A stretch of DNA of 64,000 nucleotides from Flavobacterium sp. SH_e (lineage in GTDB: Bacteria > Bacteroidota > Bacteroidia > Flavobacteriales > Flavobacteriaceae): contig NZ_JAOVZN010000005.1 of the NCBI RefSeq assembly GCF_025717045.1, positions 372,001-436,000 on the forward strand. The letters run 5' to 3'. Positions 8,028-17,015 of this stretch are shown piece after piece. Numbering within the stretch: the stretch's first letter is position 1; every line of letters starts with the position of its first letter. A program made the position numbers and the translations under genes. The notes beneath the pieces are model-generated. The model saw nothing but the letters and a program-made list of their open reading frames with translations. It was not told the origin of the DNA and made no database searches.

Positions 8028-8501
8028 ATGAAAGCAAACATCGGAATTAAACAAGAAAGCATCTCAACAGTTGTAGAAGTATTAACTAAAATTCTAGCTG
8101 ATGAATTTGTACTTTATACCAAAACAAAAAGAGCACACTGGAATGTTGAAGGTCCAGATTTTTACAACAAACATCTTTTCTTCGAACAACAATACGATAA
8201 CATTGACGAAATCGTAGATACTGTTGCAGAAAGAATCAGATCTTTAGGTCATTATACGCCTGCAACGTTAAAAGACTTTTTAGCATTGACACACTTAACA
8301 GAAGAATTAAAAGAGAAAAACGACAGCAATGGTTTTATCAAAGAATTACTTCTAGATCACGAAAGTATTATTATTTACTTACGTGAAAACATAAATAGTA
8401 TTGCTAACGAATTGCAAGATGCTGGAACAAGCGATTTTATTACTGGACTTGTAGAAAATCACGAAAAAATGGCTTGGATGCTTCGCGCACATTTGAACTA
8501 A
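8028..8501 (+). CDS. dps: Dps-family ferritin-like DNA protection protein
   Basis: A 157-residue four-helix ferritin-like protein of typical Dps length. The inter-subunit ferroxidase ligands are all visible: His37 (KRAHWNV), His49, Asp64 and Glu68 (EIVDTVAERI), with the family spacings 12, 15 and 4. Dps oxidises Fe(II) with hydrogen peroxide and stores the iron as a mineral inside a 12-mer, protecting DNA in stationary phase or peroxide stress. The N-terminus is short and not very basic, so DNA binding is uncertain. The start is preceded by the ATAACTC tandem array. The YoaK-like gene follows after 5 bp. Confidence 0.95.
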   Translation: MKANIGIKQESISTVVEVLTKILADEFVLYTKTKRAHWNVEGPDFYNKHLFFEQQYDNIDEIVDTVAERIRSLGHYTPATLKDFLALTHLTEELKEKNDSNGFIKELLLDHESIIIYLRENINSIANELQDAGTSDFITGLVENHEKMAWMLRAHLN

Positions 8502-8506
8502 AAATT

Positions 8507-9175
8507 ATGGAAATACAACAAAAAAATATTTGGTACGTAACCCTGCTTTTAACAATGATCGCAGGGTATTGCGATACCGTAACTTTTGTCGCAGCCGATT
8601 CGATTTTCTCGGCACACGTTACGGGAAACTTTATTGTCTTTGCTTATCAAATCATAAAAGGCTCAGACATACACGCTTGGGTAAAATTGCTAACCTTTCC
8701 TGTTTTTATTATTGCAGTAATTACAGGCGGAAGAATTGCTTTAAAAAGTACTAATCGTTATACAATTCTATTTTGGGAAGGTATAATATTGGTTTTAAGC
8801 GGAATTGCTTCTTATGTTTTTGGCTATTTGCAAAATTTTGAAGAATGGACAATGTATGCTGTAGCTATGACAACCGTATTTGCGATGGGACTTCAGAATG
8901 CTTTTGGAAAGCTTTACGCGAAAGAAACTCACGGTCCAACTACAATGATGACTGGAAATGTAACTCAAGCTTCTCTTGATTTAGGAAACTTGTTAAAAAA
9001 CGGATTGAAAGACGTAGATGTAGTATTAAGTTTTAAAAAACAATTAGTTACCATAATCGGATTTCTTGCCGGTTGTTTTTTGGGAGCTGTTGCAGGTAAG
9101 TTTTTCGGATTAGGGACTTTAATTCTACCAGGAGCTTCTATGATAATTTGTTATTTATACCATCGAGAAAGCTAG
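8507..9175 (+). CDS. YoaK/DUF1275-family membrane protein
   Basis: A 222-residue inner-membrane protein with about six hydrophobic segments. Family markers are YCDTVTF near residue 23, FSAHVTGN (about residues 34-41) and the second repeat-like MTGNVTQASLDL. I chose the ATG at 8507, 5 bp after the dps stop, because the longer frame from 8474 overlaps the dps 3' end. DUF1275 proteins are uncharacterised membrane proteins, and no transport substrate can be inferred. Co-transcription with dps is likely from spacing. Confidence 0.85.
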   Translation: MEIQQKNIWYVTLLLTMIAGYCDTVTFVAADSIFSAHVTGNFIVFAYQIIKGSDIHAWVKLLTFPVFIIAVITGGRIALKSTNRYTILFWEGIILVLSGIASYVFGYLQNFEEWTMYAVAMTTVFAMGLQNAFGKLYAKETHGPTTMMTGNVTQASLDLGNLLKNGLKDVDVVLSFKKQLVTIIGFLAGCFLGAVAGKFFGLGTLILPGASMIICYLYHRES

Positions 9176-9228
9176 ACAAACACGGACTTTCGGATTGCAG
9201 ATTTCTGATAATATAGTATCTTTAAAAA

Positions 9229-11505
9229 ATGAATTTAAGCCCTATTATTTCTGTCAAAAACTACGTACACGCCTTATGTACAGTAACTTTATTTTTACTT
9301 GTAAATACAGTTATTAACGCGCAATCCAAAGAAGATCCAAATGTTCTAAAAAATAAAATTGCCAAAGCTGAAAGTAATCCTCAAAAAGTAGAATTGCTTT
9401 TGGCTTTAAGCAATTATTATCTCACTAAAACTGGCGAAGAAAAATCAGATTTAGACAACGCAGATCTCATCAATACACAAGCAAGATTGCTTAGTGATCG
9501 TTTAAAATACAAACTTGGAAAAGGAAAATCCATTCTTTTGGGAGCTCAGATTTATAGAGAAAAAGGCGATAGAGAAAATGCTTTGGAAAAAACAAAAAAC
9601 GCGATCACCTATTCTAAAAATAATAACTTAACAGAATTAGAAGGAAGCAGTTATACTGAACTTTCGATTTATGATGCCGAAATTGATCAGAAAGCAAAGT
9701 ATAAACAAATGGCAATTTTGCTTTACAAAAAAGCAGGCGCAAAAGAAAAACAAGCAACAGCTTTAAAAGAACTTGGTGAACTATACAGCAGCAGCGAGCA
9801 GCCAGATAGAGCAGAACCTTTTTTAAAAGAATCTCTTGAAATTTATAAAGCGATAAAATTCAAAAGCCTGCAAGGGGTTTATAATATTCTTTCTGAAGTA
9901 TATACTCAAAAAGGGAATTTTTCAGAAGCCTTAAAATGCGGACTTCTTGCAGAAAAAATCGCGTTGGAACTCCAGGATAATACTTTGCAGTTAAGTTCTA
10001 TTTACAACCATATTGCATTGGTTTACTATTACTTGCGCCAGAATGAGAAAACCGAAGAATATTGGAATAAAGCATTAAAAATTGCCAGACAATATAATGA
10101 TACAGAATACATAAGAACCATTGCTGATAATCTTAGTTCCTTATATATTCGTCAGAAAAAAGAAAGTGAAGCTCTAAAACTCATAAAAGAAATGCAGGAC
10201 AATTATCCTACTTCAAATATGGAGAGAATAATGACCGAGAATTATCTTTTATTCAATATTTACAGAATCCAAAAAAATAACGCCAAAGCAACCTTATATT
10301 ATAAAAAAATGGTTGCTCATTATGGTGAAAATGCGGAAAGAAATGGAAATACTTTTGCTGTTTTAAGAAGTTTTGCCTCCTATCATTATCAACTTAAAAA
10401 CTTTACTTCTTTTTATCAAATAATTAAAAAATTAGATTCGGTTGCCGCGGCATTAGGAAATAATAATATTAGATCAGAAAGTCACCTTATTTGGTTTAAA
10501 GCTGATTCTTCTAGAGGAGATTACATCAATGCGATCAAACATTATCAGCTTTATAAAAGCCTTTCCGATTCTGTTTTTAAAGGAGAAAAAAGCAAACAGA
10601 TTAACACTCTTCAAATCGAATTTGAAAGCGAGAAAAAAGATAAAAATATCAATTTACTTCAGCAACAAGCAAAATTGCAGCAAATTCGAATTCAGAAAGA
10701 TACGGTCGTAAAATATGTTTTTATTGGAAGTTTTCTGGTTCTGCTTCTATTCTTGCTGGTTTTATACAACAGTTTTAGATTAAAAAAGAAAAAAAACGAA
10801 GAATTAGAAATTCAGCGTCAGCAAATTAACGAACAAAACGAACTGAACAAAAAAATGCTGATTGAAAAAGAATGGCTTTTGAAAGAAATTCATCATCGTG
10901 TAAAAAATAACCTTCAGATTGTCATTAGTTTATTAAATACACAATCGGCATATTTGGATAATGAAGATGCGCTGATAGCGATACAAAACAGCCAACACAG
11001 AATGCATGCCATGTCGCTGATTCATCAGAAATTATATCAATCTGATAATCTGGCAAATATAGATATGTCGTGGTATATTCATGAATTAATCAATTACATG
11101 AAAGAATGTTTTGATACAGATAAAAACATCCATTTTGTTTTAGAAGTAGAAAAAACGTATCTTGATGTTGCCCAAGCCGTTCCAATGGGATTAATTATAA
11201 ATGAAGCCATTAGTAATGCCATAAAATATGCTTTTCCTGAAGACCGAAAAGGAGAAGTACGAATCGTTCTTAAAAATACTGGAGAAAATAATTATAAACT
11301 GCAAATTGCAGATAACGGAGTTGGACTTCCAAAAGATTTTGAAGAAATAGAAAGAGATTCTCTTGGTATGAATTTAATGATTGGGTTAAGCGATCAGATT
11401 GATGGAGTTTTTGAAATGAAAAATGATAACGGATTAAAAATCACTATTACATTCACAAGAAGTACAGAATTTGAAGTTACTGCCGAAAATTCTGAAATGA
11501 TATAA
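9229..11505 (+). CDS. TPR-containing sensor histidine kinase (HisKA_2 type)
   Basis: A 758-residue kinase. A hydrophobic export signal (about residues 13-31) is followed by a periplasmic helical region with several TPR-like repeats (about 60-430). Next come a transmembrane helix (about 495-515), a coiled coil, the HisKA_2 dimerisation motif EIHHRVKNNLQ with His555/556, and an HATPase domain (N box NEAISNAIKYAF, G1 box DNGVGLP, and SLGMNL). It probably senses a periplasmic or envelope signal and phosphorylates the response regulator whose gene starts 10 bp downstream. Homologous kinases are at 20718 and 32335. It sits immediately after the dps operon and the porin/amidohydrolase operon that this pair may control (inference). 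Confidence 0.93.
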   Translation: MNLSPIISVKNYVHALCTVTLFLLVNTVINAQSKEDPNVLKNKIAKAESNPQKVELLLALSNYYLTKTGEEKSDLDNADLINTQARLLSDRLKYKLGKGKSILLGAQIYREKGDRENALEKTKNAITYSKNNNLTELEGSSYTELSIYDAEIDQKAKYKQMAILLYKKAGAKEKQATALKELGELYSSSEQPDRAEPFLKESLEIYKAIKFKSLQGVYNILSEVYTQKGNFSEALKCGLLAEKIALELQDNTLQLSSIYNHIALVYYYLRQNEKTEEYWNKALKIARQYNDTEYIRTIADNLSSLYIRQKKESEALKLIKEMQDNYPTSNMERIMTENYLLFNIYRIQKNNAKATLYYKKMVAHYGENAERNGNTFAVLRSFASYHYQLKNFTSFYQIIKKLDSVAAALGNNNIRSESHLIWFKADSSRGDYINAIKHYQLYKSLSDSVFKGEKSKQINTLQIEFESEKKDKNINLLQQQAKLQQIRIQKDTVVKYVFIGSFLVLLLFLLVLYNSFRLKKKKNEELEIQRQQINEQNELNKKMLIEKEWLLKEIHHRVKNNLQIVISLLNTQSAYLDNEDALIAIQNSQHRMHAMSLIHQKLYQSDNLANIDMSWYIHELINYMKECFDTDKNIHFVLEVEKTYLDVAQAVPMGLIINEAISNAIKYAFPEDRKGEVRIVLKNTGENNYKLQIADNGVGLPKDFEEIERDSLGMNLMIGLSDQIDGVFEMKNDNGLKITITFTRSTEFEVTAENSEMI

Positions 11506-11514
11506 ATAGCATAA

Positions 11515-12876
11515 ATGAAGGAGAAAATTCTAATTGTTGAAGATGAATTTATAGTAGCAAACGATTTAAAAATCATGTTACAAAAAGCAGGATACCAAGT
11601 TGTTGGTATTGCTTCTTCTGTGGTTCAAGCGCGAAAATTAATAGAAGATAAAAGTCCCGATTGGATTTTGCTTGACATCATGTTAAAAGGCAATCTAACT
11701 GGAATCGATCTCGCTTGGGAATTGCGCGAAATGAATCTGCCTTTTCTTTACATTTCTGCAAATACCAATCAGAGTACGCTTGAAGCTGTAAAAGCAACAC
11801 ATCCTTATGGATTTATGGTGAAGCCTTTTCGGGAAAAAGATCTAATTGTGATGCTGGATATTGCGAGATATCGTTACGATCAGGAAAAAGGAACTTTAGC
11901 AGAAAATCCTATTGAAACCGAAACTCAAGAAATTGAAGGAATCGTTGGCCAAAGTCCGCTTTTACAAGAAGTTATTGAAAAAATAAAAATTGTGGCTCCA
12001 GCTGAAACTTCTGTTTTGATTTTGGGCGAAAGCGGTACAGGAAAAGAAAGAGTCGCGCATTCTATACACAATCTTTCTTCAAACAAATCAAATCCAATTG
12101 TGGTTGTGAATTGCGCAGCTTTACCCCAATCTTTAATTGAAAGTGAATTATTCGGACATGAAAAAGGCGCTTTTACAGGTGCAAATGCTTTACGAATCGG
12201 AAAATTTGAACAAGCCAATAATGGTACTATTTTCTTAGATGAAATTGGAGAATTACCGCTTGATTCTCAGGTGAAATTGCTTCGCGTTCTACAAGAAAAA
12301 GAAATACAGAGACTTGGTGGCAATAAAACCATAAAAATCAATGTTCGTATTGTAGCGGCAACCAACAGATCTTTAGAAAAAGAAGTTGCAGAAGGCCGTT
12401 TCAGATTGGATTTGTACTATCGTTTGAATGTGTTTCCGATCCAACTGCCAACTTTAAAAGAACGCAAAGAAGATCTCGAAGCTTTGGCATATCATTTCTT
12501 GAAAAAGTACGCTGCAAGTTCCAAAAGAAACATCACAAGCATTAGTCAAACTGCTTTAGAACAATTAAAAAATTACGATTGGCCGGGAAATATTCGAGAA
12601 TTAGAACATTTAATAGAGCGAAATGTGCTGCTTGCCAAAACAACTGAAATTGAAAAATTTGATATTCCATCGAATGCCATTTCAGGACCTATAGAAATCA
12701 ATACAGGAAAGATAAAATCGATGGAGGAAATGGAAAAAGATCATATTATGAATGCATTGCAACTCTGTGACGGAAAAGTTTCTGGTATAGGCGGCGCTGC
12801 AGAATTATTGAAAATGCAACCGCAGACTTTGTATTCAAAAATGAAAAAATTAGGTATAAAACAAGGATATAATTAA
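11515..12876 (+). CDS. Sigma-54-dependent response regulator (NtrC family)
   Basis: A 453-residue enhancer-binding protein. Receiver domain residues 1-120 have phospho-acceptor Asp54 (WILLDIML) and Lys in MVKPFR. A sigma-54 AAA+ domain (about 140-370) carries Walker A GESGTGKE (171-178) and an intact GAFTGA loop (218-223). The C-terminal Fis-type helix-turn-helix includes GGAAELLKMQPQTLYSKMK. Phosphorylation should trigger ring assembly and open-complex formation at sigma-54 promoters. It pairs with kinase 9229 (10-bp spacing). Two sigma-54-like promoters (765 and 2321) in the same neighbourhood are the natural first targets to test. Confidence 0.93.
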   Translation: MKEKILIVEDEFIVANDLKIMLQKAGYQVVGIASSVVQARKLIEDKSPDWILLDIMLKGNLTGIDLAWELREMNLPFLYISANTNQSTLEAVKATHPYGFMVKPFREKDLIVMLDIARYRYDQEKGTLAENPIETETQEIEGIVGQSPLLQEVIEKIKIVAPAETSVLILGESGTGKERVAHSIHNLSSNKSNPIVVVNCAALPQSLIESELFGHEKGAFTGANALRIGKFEQANNGTIFLDEIGELPLDSQVKLLRVLQEKEIQRLGGNKTIKINVRIVAATNRSLEKEVAEGRFRLDLYYRLNVFPIQLPTLKERKEDLEALAYHFLKKYAASSKRNITSISQTALEQLKNYDWPGNIRELEHLIERNVLLAKTTEIEKFDIPSNAISGPIEINTGKIKSMEEMEKDHIMNALQLCDGKVSGIGGAAELLKMQPQTLYSKMKKLGIKQGYN

Positions 12877-12948
12877 TCTACATTAAGTAGACTTAACTGC
12901 TAGTTTAACGAACTTTGTATTTCTAAACCAAGACATAAAAAAATAAAT

Positions 12949-13239
12949 ATGGAAACAATAAAACTAGAATTAGACGAAAAAAAACACGGCGCTTTTAATC
13001 TCTATGTTGATGATAAAAAACTAGGAGAAATGACAGTAAGCCTAAAACCCGATTTACTGACAGTTTACCACACAGGAGTTGAACCAGAAGCTGAAGGAAA
13101 AGGCTATGCAAAAAAACTTTTAGAAGAAATGGTATCGTATGTTCGTGCCAATAATTTGAAAGTTTTACCGCTTTGTCCTTACGTTCACGCTCAATTCAAA
13201 AGACATCCAGACGAATATGAAGATATTTGGAAAAAGTAG
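12949..13239 (+). CDS. Small GNAT-fold acetyltransferase (YjdJ-like)
   Basis: A 96-residue single-domain protein of the short GNAT group (Acetyltransf_CG type). The acetyl-CoA-binding segment EAEGKGYAKKLLEEMVSYVR (about residues 46-65) and the C-terminal LPLCPYVHAQFKRHPDEY are diagnostic. These proteins are about half the length of a full GNAT enzyme and their substrate is unknown. A promoter is likely in the 72-bp gap after the response-regulator stop. Repeat family 2 copy a follows the stop by 28 bp. Confidence 0.85.
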   Translation: METIKLELDEKKHGAFNLYVDDKKLGEMTVSLKPDLLTVYHTGVEPEAEGKGYAKKLLEEMVSYVRANNLKVLPLCPYVHAQFKRHPDEYEDIWKK

Positions 13240-13267
13240 TTTTTTCTGATACCGAATTTCTGCAAAG

Positions 13268-13371
13268 TTTGTCATTTCGACGAAGGAGAAATCACAAAAG
13301 AAACTCCGCATGCAGAATCTGCATTCTTTGTCGAGCTTCTCGTGTGATTTCTCCTTCGTCGAAATGACAAA
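13268..13371. repeat. Palindromic repeat family 2, copy a
   Basis: Perfect 29-bp arms at 13268-13296 and 13343-13371, beginning TTTGTCATTTCGACGAAGG and ending in its complement, with a 46-nt loop. The family also occurs at 46240, 53468 and 54432. The middle of the arm differs between copies but stays self-complementary. Confidence 0.9.
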
Positions 13372-13421
13372 ATTGTGTAAAATCTGCAAATAAAACTTTA
13401 TACATCCAAAAAAAAACTATT

Positions 13422-14042
13422 ATGAATACAAATATATTAACAGACGGCATTCCTTTAAACGAAGCTAAAAAAGCTTTAATCCTAATTCATGGTCGTGGCG
13501 CCGGAGCTCATGATATTCTTTCGATTGCGAGACATCTTAATGTTCAGGATTTTGCATTAATCGCGCCTGAAGCAGAAAATAGAACTTGGTATCCGTATTC
13601 GTTTTTAGCTCCTCTGGATCAAAACGAACCATCGTTTTCAAAATCATTAGAAGCGATTCATCAGGTTGTTGTGGCAATTCAGCAAAATGGAATCGAAAAA
13701 GAAAATATCTATTTCTTAGGTTTCTCACAAGGAGCTTGTCTCGCTTTGGAATTTACGACAAGAAATGCAGCAAAATATGGAGGAATAGTTGCTTTTACAG
13801 GAGGATTAATTGGCGATCAGATTTATGAAAATCATTATTCAGGAAACTTCGAAAATACGCCAGTTTTTATTGGAACAAGCGATCCTGATTTTCACGTTCC
13901 TGTCGAAAGAGTTAATGATACTGAAGCTCTTATGGAAAAAATGGGCGCAGATGTTACTAAAAAAATCTATCCTAATATGGGACACACCATCAGTCAGGAT
14001 GAAATAAATTGTGCAAACGCATTGATTTTCAACAAAAAATAA
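13422..14042 (+). CDS. Alpha/beta hydrolase (phospholipase/carboxylesterase type)
   Basis: A 206-residue compact serine hydrolase. LILIHGRGAGAHD forms the oxyanion loop, GFSQGA the nucleophile elbow (Ser102), SDPDFHVP supplies the acid and NMGHTI the histidine. It matches the length of the acyl-protein-thioesterase-like group found beside dioxygenases in bacteria. The stop codon TAA shares its last A with the ATG of the cupin gene, so the two are translationally coupled. Pairing with a cupin and proximity to a ring-cleaving dioxygenase fit the quinone-detoxification gene sets known in other bacteria (inference from context). Confidence 0.87.
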   Translation: MNTNILTDGIPLNEAKKALILIHGRGAGAHDILSIARHLNVQDFALIAPEAENRTWYPYSFLAPLDQNEPSFSKSLEAIHQVVVAIQQNGIEKENIYFLGFSQGACLALEFTTRNAAKYGGIVAFTGGLIGDQIYENHYSGNFENTPVFIGTSDPDFHVPVERVNDTEALMEKMGADVTKKIYPNMGHTISQDEINCANALIFNKK

Positions 14043-14392
14043 TGATTACGATAACGCGAGTTTACAGCGATGTCAACGGAGAAAGTCATTTTGAAGATTT
14101 TGAAGTTCCGTTGAAAAACAATGGCGACATAGGATTTTTATCTGATGATGAGCCTGTCAAATCTATCGTTTTTAGAGAAGTCAGTCCTTCTTATGATTAC
14201 GATTTTCATAATGCGCCAGACCGCCAATACATTGTTTTATTGGAAGGTGGCGTAGAAATCGAAACTTCATTGGGAGAAAAAAGAACATTTAATACGGGTT
14301 CGATTCTATTGGTTGAAGATACGACTGGAAAAGGACATAAAACAAAAAATATTGAGCCAAAACTTCGAAAATCAATATTTATAAAATTGTAG
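14042..14392 (+). CDS. Cupin-domain protein
   Basis: A 116-residue single-cupin protein. I chose the ATG at 14042, which overlaps the preceding stop by one base; the longer frame from 14009 runs into the hydrolase gene. The beta-barrel pattern is seen around QYIVLLEGGVEIETSLGEKRTFNTGSILLVED (about residues 61-92), with GKGHKT giving a late histidine. The classic first cupin motif with two histidines is not evident, so metal binding is doubtful. Role unknown. It probably acts with the coupled hydrolase. Confidence 0.78.
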   Translation: MITITRVYSDVNGESHFEDFEVPLKNNGDIGFLSDDEPVKSIVFREVSPSYDYDFHNAPDRQYIVLLEGGVEIETSLGEKRTFNTGSILLVEDTTGKGHKTKNIEPKLRKSIFIKL

Positions 14393-14416
14393 TTTAAATA
14401 CTAGATTAGGGAAAAA

Positions 14417-14483
14417 TTAACCGCAAAGCTTTGTCTAAAAACTTTGCGAAGCTTGCGTAAATCCTTGCGAACTTTGCGGTTAA
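14417..14483. repeat. Palindromic repeat family 3, short copy
   Basis: TTAACCGCAAAG (14417-14428) pairs with CTTTGCGGTTAA (14472-14483), and CTTTGCGAAGCTTGCG lies between. The same boundary sequences delimit much larger elements at 43287-43645, 48854-49079 and 49651-49902. Confidence 0.8.
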
Positions 14484-14514
14484 AATAATTATGTTACTCA
14501 AATAAAATTATCAA

Positions 14515-15132
14515 ATGGAAAAAGAAACCGTAAGAATAGAGGGCTTCAGTGATGCTGTATTTGCCATTGCGATTACGCTTTTAGTTTTAGATCTTCATGC
14601 GCCAGATGCTACTGTTGTAAAAAATGGTGCAGAATTATTGTCTTACCTAAAGAACGAATGGACAGCATATCTTGCATTTACGCTTTCTTTTTTCAGCATT
14701 TTCATCATGTGGGTCAATCATCACAAGATTTTTAAACAGATTTACAGCCGAAATACGGCAATCATGTTTTCAAACGGATTGATTCTTTTTTTAGTAACAG
14801 CAGTTTCTTATCCAACGGCTTTATTAGCTCGTTTTTTTGAAGGAGAAGCATCAAATATTGCCGTGGCAATTTATACTGGAATATTTGTATTAATCAACAT
14901 TTCATACAATTTATTGTGGCTAGTTGCGAGTAACAATAAAAAGCTTTTACGTCCTGGAATTACTGATTCGGCCATTAAAAAAATCAGAAATAATTATCTA
15001 TACGGATTTCCAACGTATTTAATCGCTTTCGGAATTTCATTTCAATATCCAGCTGCAGCATTGGCAATCAGTATGCTTTTGTTGATTTATTGGGCTGTTT
15101 CTTCTGGAAAAATAAATATGATTGAAGAATAA
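14515..15132 (+). CDS. TMEM175-family (DUF1211) potassium-channel-like protein
   Basis: A 205-residue polytopic membrane protein. The first helix holds the family signature R(x)3FSDAVFAIAITLLVLDL (Arg7, Phe11-Ser12-Asp13). Further hydrophobic segments lie near residues 47-67, 80-100, 110-130 and 160-195. Bacterial TMEM175 proteins form tetrameric potassium-permeable channels lined by the Ile/Leu residues of helix 1. It runs convergently toward the sigma-54 activator gene at 15134 with a one-base gap between the coding regions. Confidence 0.87.
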   Translation: MEKETVRIEGFSDAVFAIAITLLVLDLHAPDATVVKNGAELLSYLKNEWTAYLAFTLSFFSIFIMWVNHHKIFKQIYSRNTAIMFSNGLILFLVTAVSYPTALLARFFEGEASNIAVAIYTGIFVLINISYNLLWLVASNNKKLLRPGITDSAIKKIRNNYLYGFPTYLIAFGISFQYPAAALAISMLLLIYWAVSSGKINMIEE

Positions 15133-15133
15133 A

Positions 15134-16711
15134 TCAATCGAAAAAATGTTCTTTTTTAATGCCTAGCTTCTTCATTCTAGAACTCAATGTTGTAGATGGC
15201 AAACCGAGTAAAACCGCCGCGCCCTGCGGACCAGAAATTCTTCCGTTGCATTTTTTTATGACTTTTAGAATATGCTCTTTCTCTACTTCTTGAAGCGTTT
15301 TAGTATAAAATTCATTTACTAAAGCATTTGGACTAGGAATTACAATTTCGGGGAAAATCATTTCTTTGATCTTTTCATCTTTGGCAAACAAAATGCTTCT
15401 TTCTACCATATTTTCTAGTTCGCGTACATTTCCTGGCCATGCATTAGCCATCATGCTATTGAGTACTTTTTTAGAAAAACGTTTTACATTTCTACCCATT
15501 TTTGTAGCGTGCTTTTCTAAGAAAAAATGTCCTAAAATAGGGATATCTTCCTTACGATCGCGTAAAGCAGGAAGCTTGATAGGATAAACATTCAATCTGA
15601 AATATAAATCATTTCTAAAACGCTCGCCATAAACTTCCTTTTCAAGAGATTTATTGGTTGCAGCAATTACTCTAGCATTTACTTTTATGCTTTTGTTTCC
15701 GCCAACTCGTTCTATTTCTTTTTCTTGTAAAACACGGAGCAGCTTTCCCTGTAATTCTAAAGGCAACTCTCCTATTTCATCCAAAAAAATCGTACTGTTT
15801 TCTGCTTGTTCAAATTTTCCAATTCTTTGTTCTGTCGCACCTGTAAAAGCACCTTTTTCATGTCCGAATAATTCGCTTTCGATCAAATTTTCAGGAATCG
15901 AAGCACAATTTACCTTAACCATTTTGTTGTTTGAAACTGACGATAAATCATGAATAGCACTTGCAACAAGTTCTTTTCCAGTTCCCGTTTCACCAAAAAT
16001 TAAAACAGTTGTATTAGAAGCTGCAACTTGCGAAATCAATTCGTAAACGTCTTTCATCTTATCACTTTTTCCAATGATTCCATGAAAACCATCATTTTTC
16101 TGAGAAATAATATCTTTTTTTTCAGAAACATTTCTTTTCAAAATTTCTAGTTCTACAAGATTATTTTCAAATTGTTCTGTCAAACTGATATTTCTAATCG
16201 TAATAGAAAGCTGTATTGCTATTCCTCGCAAAACACGATTTGATTCTCTGCTGAAAGTTTTAGCATTTTTAAAGAATAGAAAAAGCACATTTCGTTTTCC
16301 TTTACTAAGCGGTAGACAAATTCCTATTCCATTTTTAAAGCCTTTTTTATAATTGTTTTGAATGTAATCTGGATTTTTTTGATCTGATTCTAAGTCAAAA
16401 ATAACCGTATCGGCAGAATCCATGCAACGGTCAAAAAATCCATCATTTAAAAGATAATTTTTGCTTTCTTGATTTTTATTCGAAAAGGAATAGAAAAGCT
16501 CGTATTCTGTTTCATTCTGATTGGAAGAAGCCAAAATGAGATCATCAAACTGGAAATTTTCTTTTAATATTCCGTTTACAACATCATTAAATTCATCTTT
16601 GTTTAAAGCCTGAGAAAGCGAATTACAAATAGATAAAATCAGCATTTGTTCTTGTTCTCTTTCCTGCAGTCGGTTTATCATGATTGCAGTTTTGTCTGTA
16701 GGCTTTTCCAT
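15134..16711 (-). CDS. GAF-domain sigma-54 enhancer-binding activator
   Basis: A 525-residue activator with no receiver domain. The N-terminal region (about 20-175) is GAF-like and would bind a small ligand or sense redox state. Then come a linker coiled coil, the AAA+ domain with Walker A GETGTGKE (240-247) and intact GAFTGA (287-292), and a Fis-type HTH at the C-terminus ([23 protein letters not shown]). Its AAA+ domain closely matches that of 22343. It is divergent from the ring-cleaving dioxygenase, with a copy of the 12-bp palindrome between them at 16808. It plausibly regulates that gene and itself, like aromatic-responsive activators (inference). Confidence 0.92.
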   Translation of the reverse strand: MEKPTDKTAIMINRLQEREQEQMLILSICNSLSQALNKDEFNDVVNGILKENFQFDDLILASSNQNETEYELFYSFSNKNQESKNYLLNDGFFDRCMDSADTVIFDLESDQKNPDYIQNNYKKGFKNGIGICLPLSKGKRNVLFLFFKNAKTFSRESNRVLRGIAIQLSITIRNISLTEQFENNLVELEILKRNVSEKKDIISQKNDGFHGIIGKSDKMKDVYELISQVAASNTTVLIFGETGTGKELVASAIHDLSSVSNNKMVKVNCASIPENLIESELFGHEKGAFTGATEQRIGKFEQAENSTIFLDEIGELPLELQGKLLRVLQEKEIERVGGNKSIKVNARVIAATNKSLEKEVYGERFRNDLYFRLNVYPIKLPALRDRKEDIPILGHFFLEKHATKMGRNVKRFSKKVLNSMMANAWPGNVRELENMVERSILFAKDEKIKEMIFPEIVIPSPNALVNEFYTKTLQEVEKEHILKVIKKCNGRISGPQGAAVLLGLPSTTLSSRMKKLGIKKEHFFD

Positions 16712-16806
16712 GTGGTATTTCTTGGCGGTTAAAAGGTAAATTTAATAAATAGCCTTTATTAAACAACTATGGATTTTCTAAATATGCCTTTTTTACTTCA
16801 TAAAAT

Positions 16807-16820
16807 TACGATATATCGTA
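16807..16820. promoter_or_regulatory. 12-bp palindromic operator, copy 3
   Basis: TACGATATATCGTA, with the same ACGATATATCGT core as at 684 and 2253. It lies in the 304-bp divergent region between activator 15134 and dioxygenase 17016, nearer the activator. No convincing sigma-54 -24/-12 element is seen here. Confidence 0.55.
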
Positions 16821-16929
16821 TAACACAAAAACTGGAATTCTGTAAAAAAGCCTGTATTTCAACGCCTTGTAATAATCGGAATATTATTTGGTTATAAGTA
16901 GAAAGTTCGAAAAAACTATGGCTTTTTAT

Positions 16930-16977
16930 TTCTTAATCTAGGTTAATCGATGCGCAGCCATAACAGACGTAAATTTG
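16930..16977 (+). promoter_or_regulatory. Activated promoter of the dioxygenase
   Basis: The 24-bp motif at 16930-16953 matches 872-895 at 23 of 24 positions. After 16 bp comes TAAATTTG (16970-16977), a TAnnTTTG box. Predicted start is near 16984, giving a leader of about 30 nt. Confidence 0.6.
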
Positions 16978-17015
16978 TAAAAGAAAATCAAACAACAATT
17001 TAATATTCAAATACC

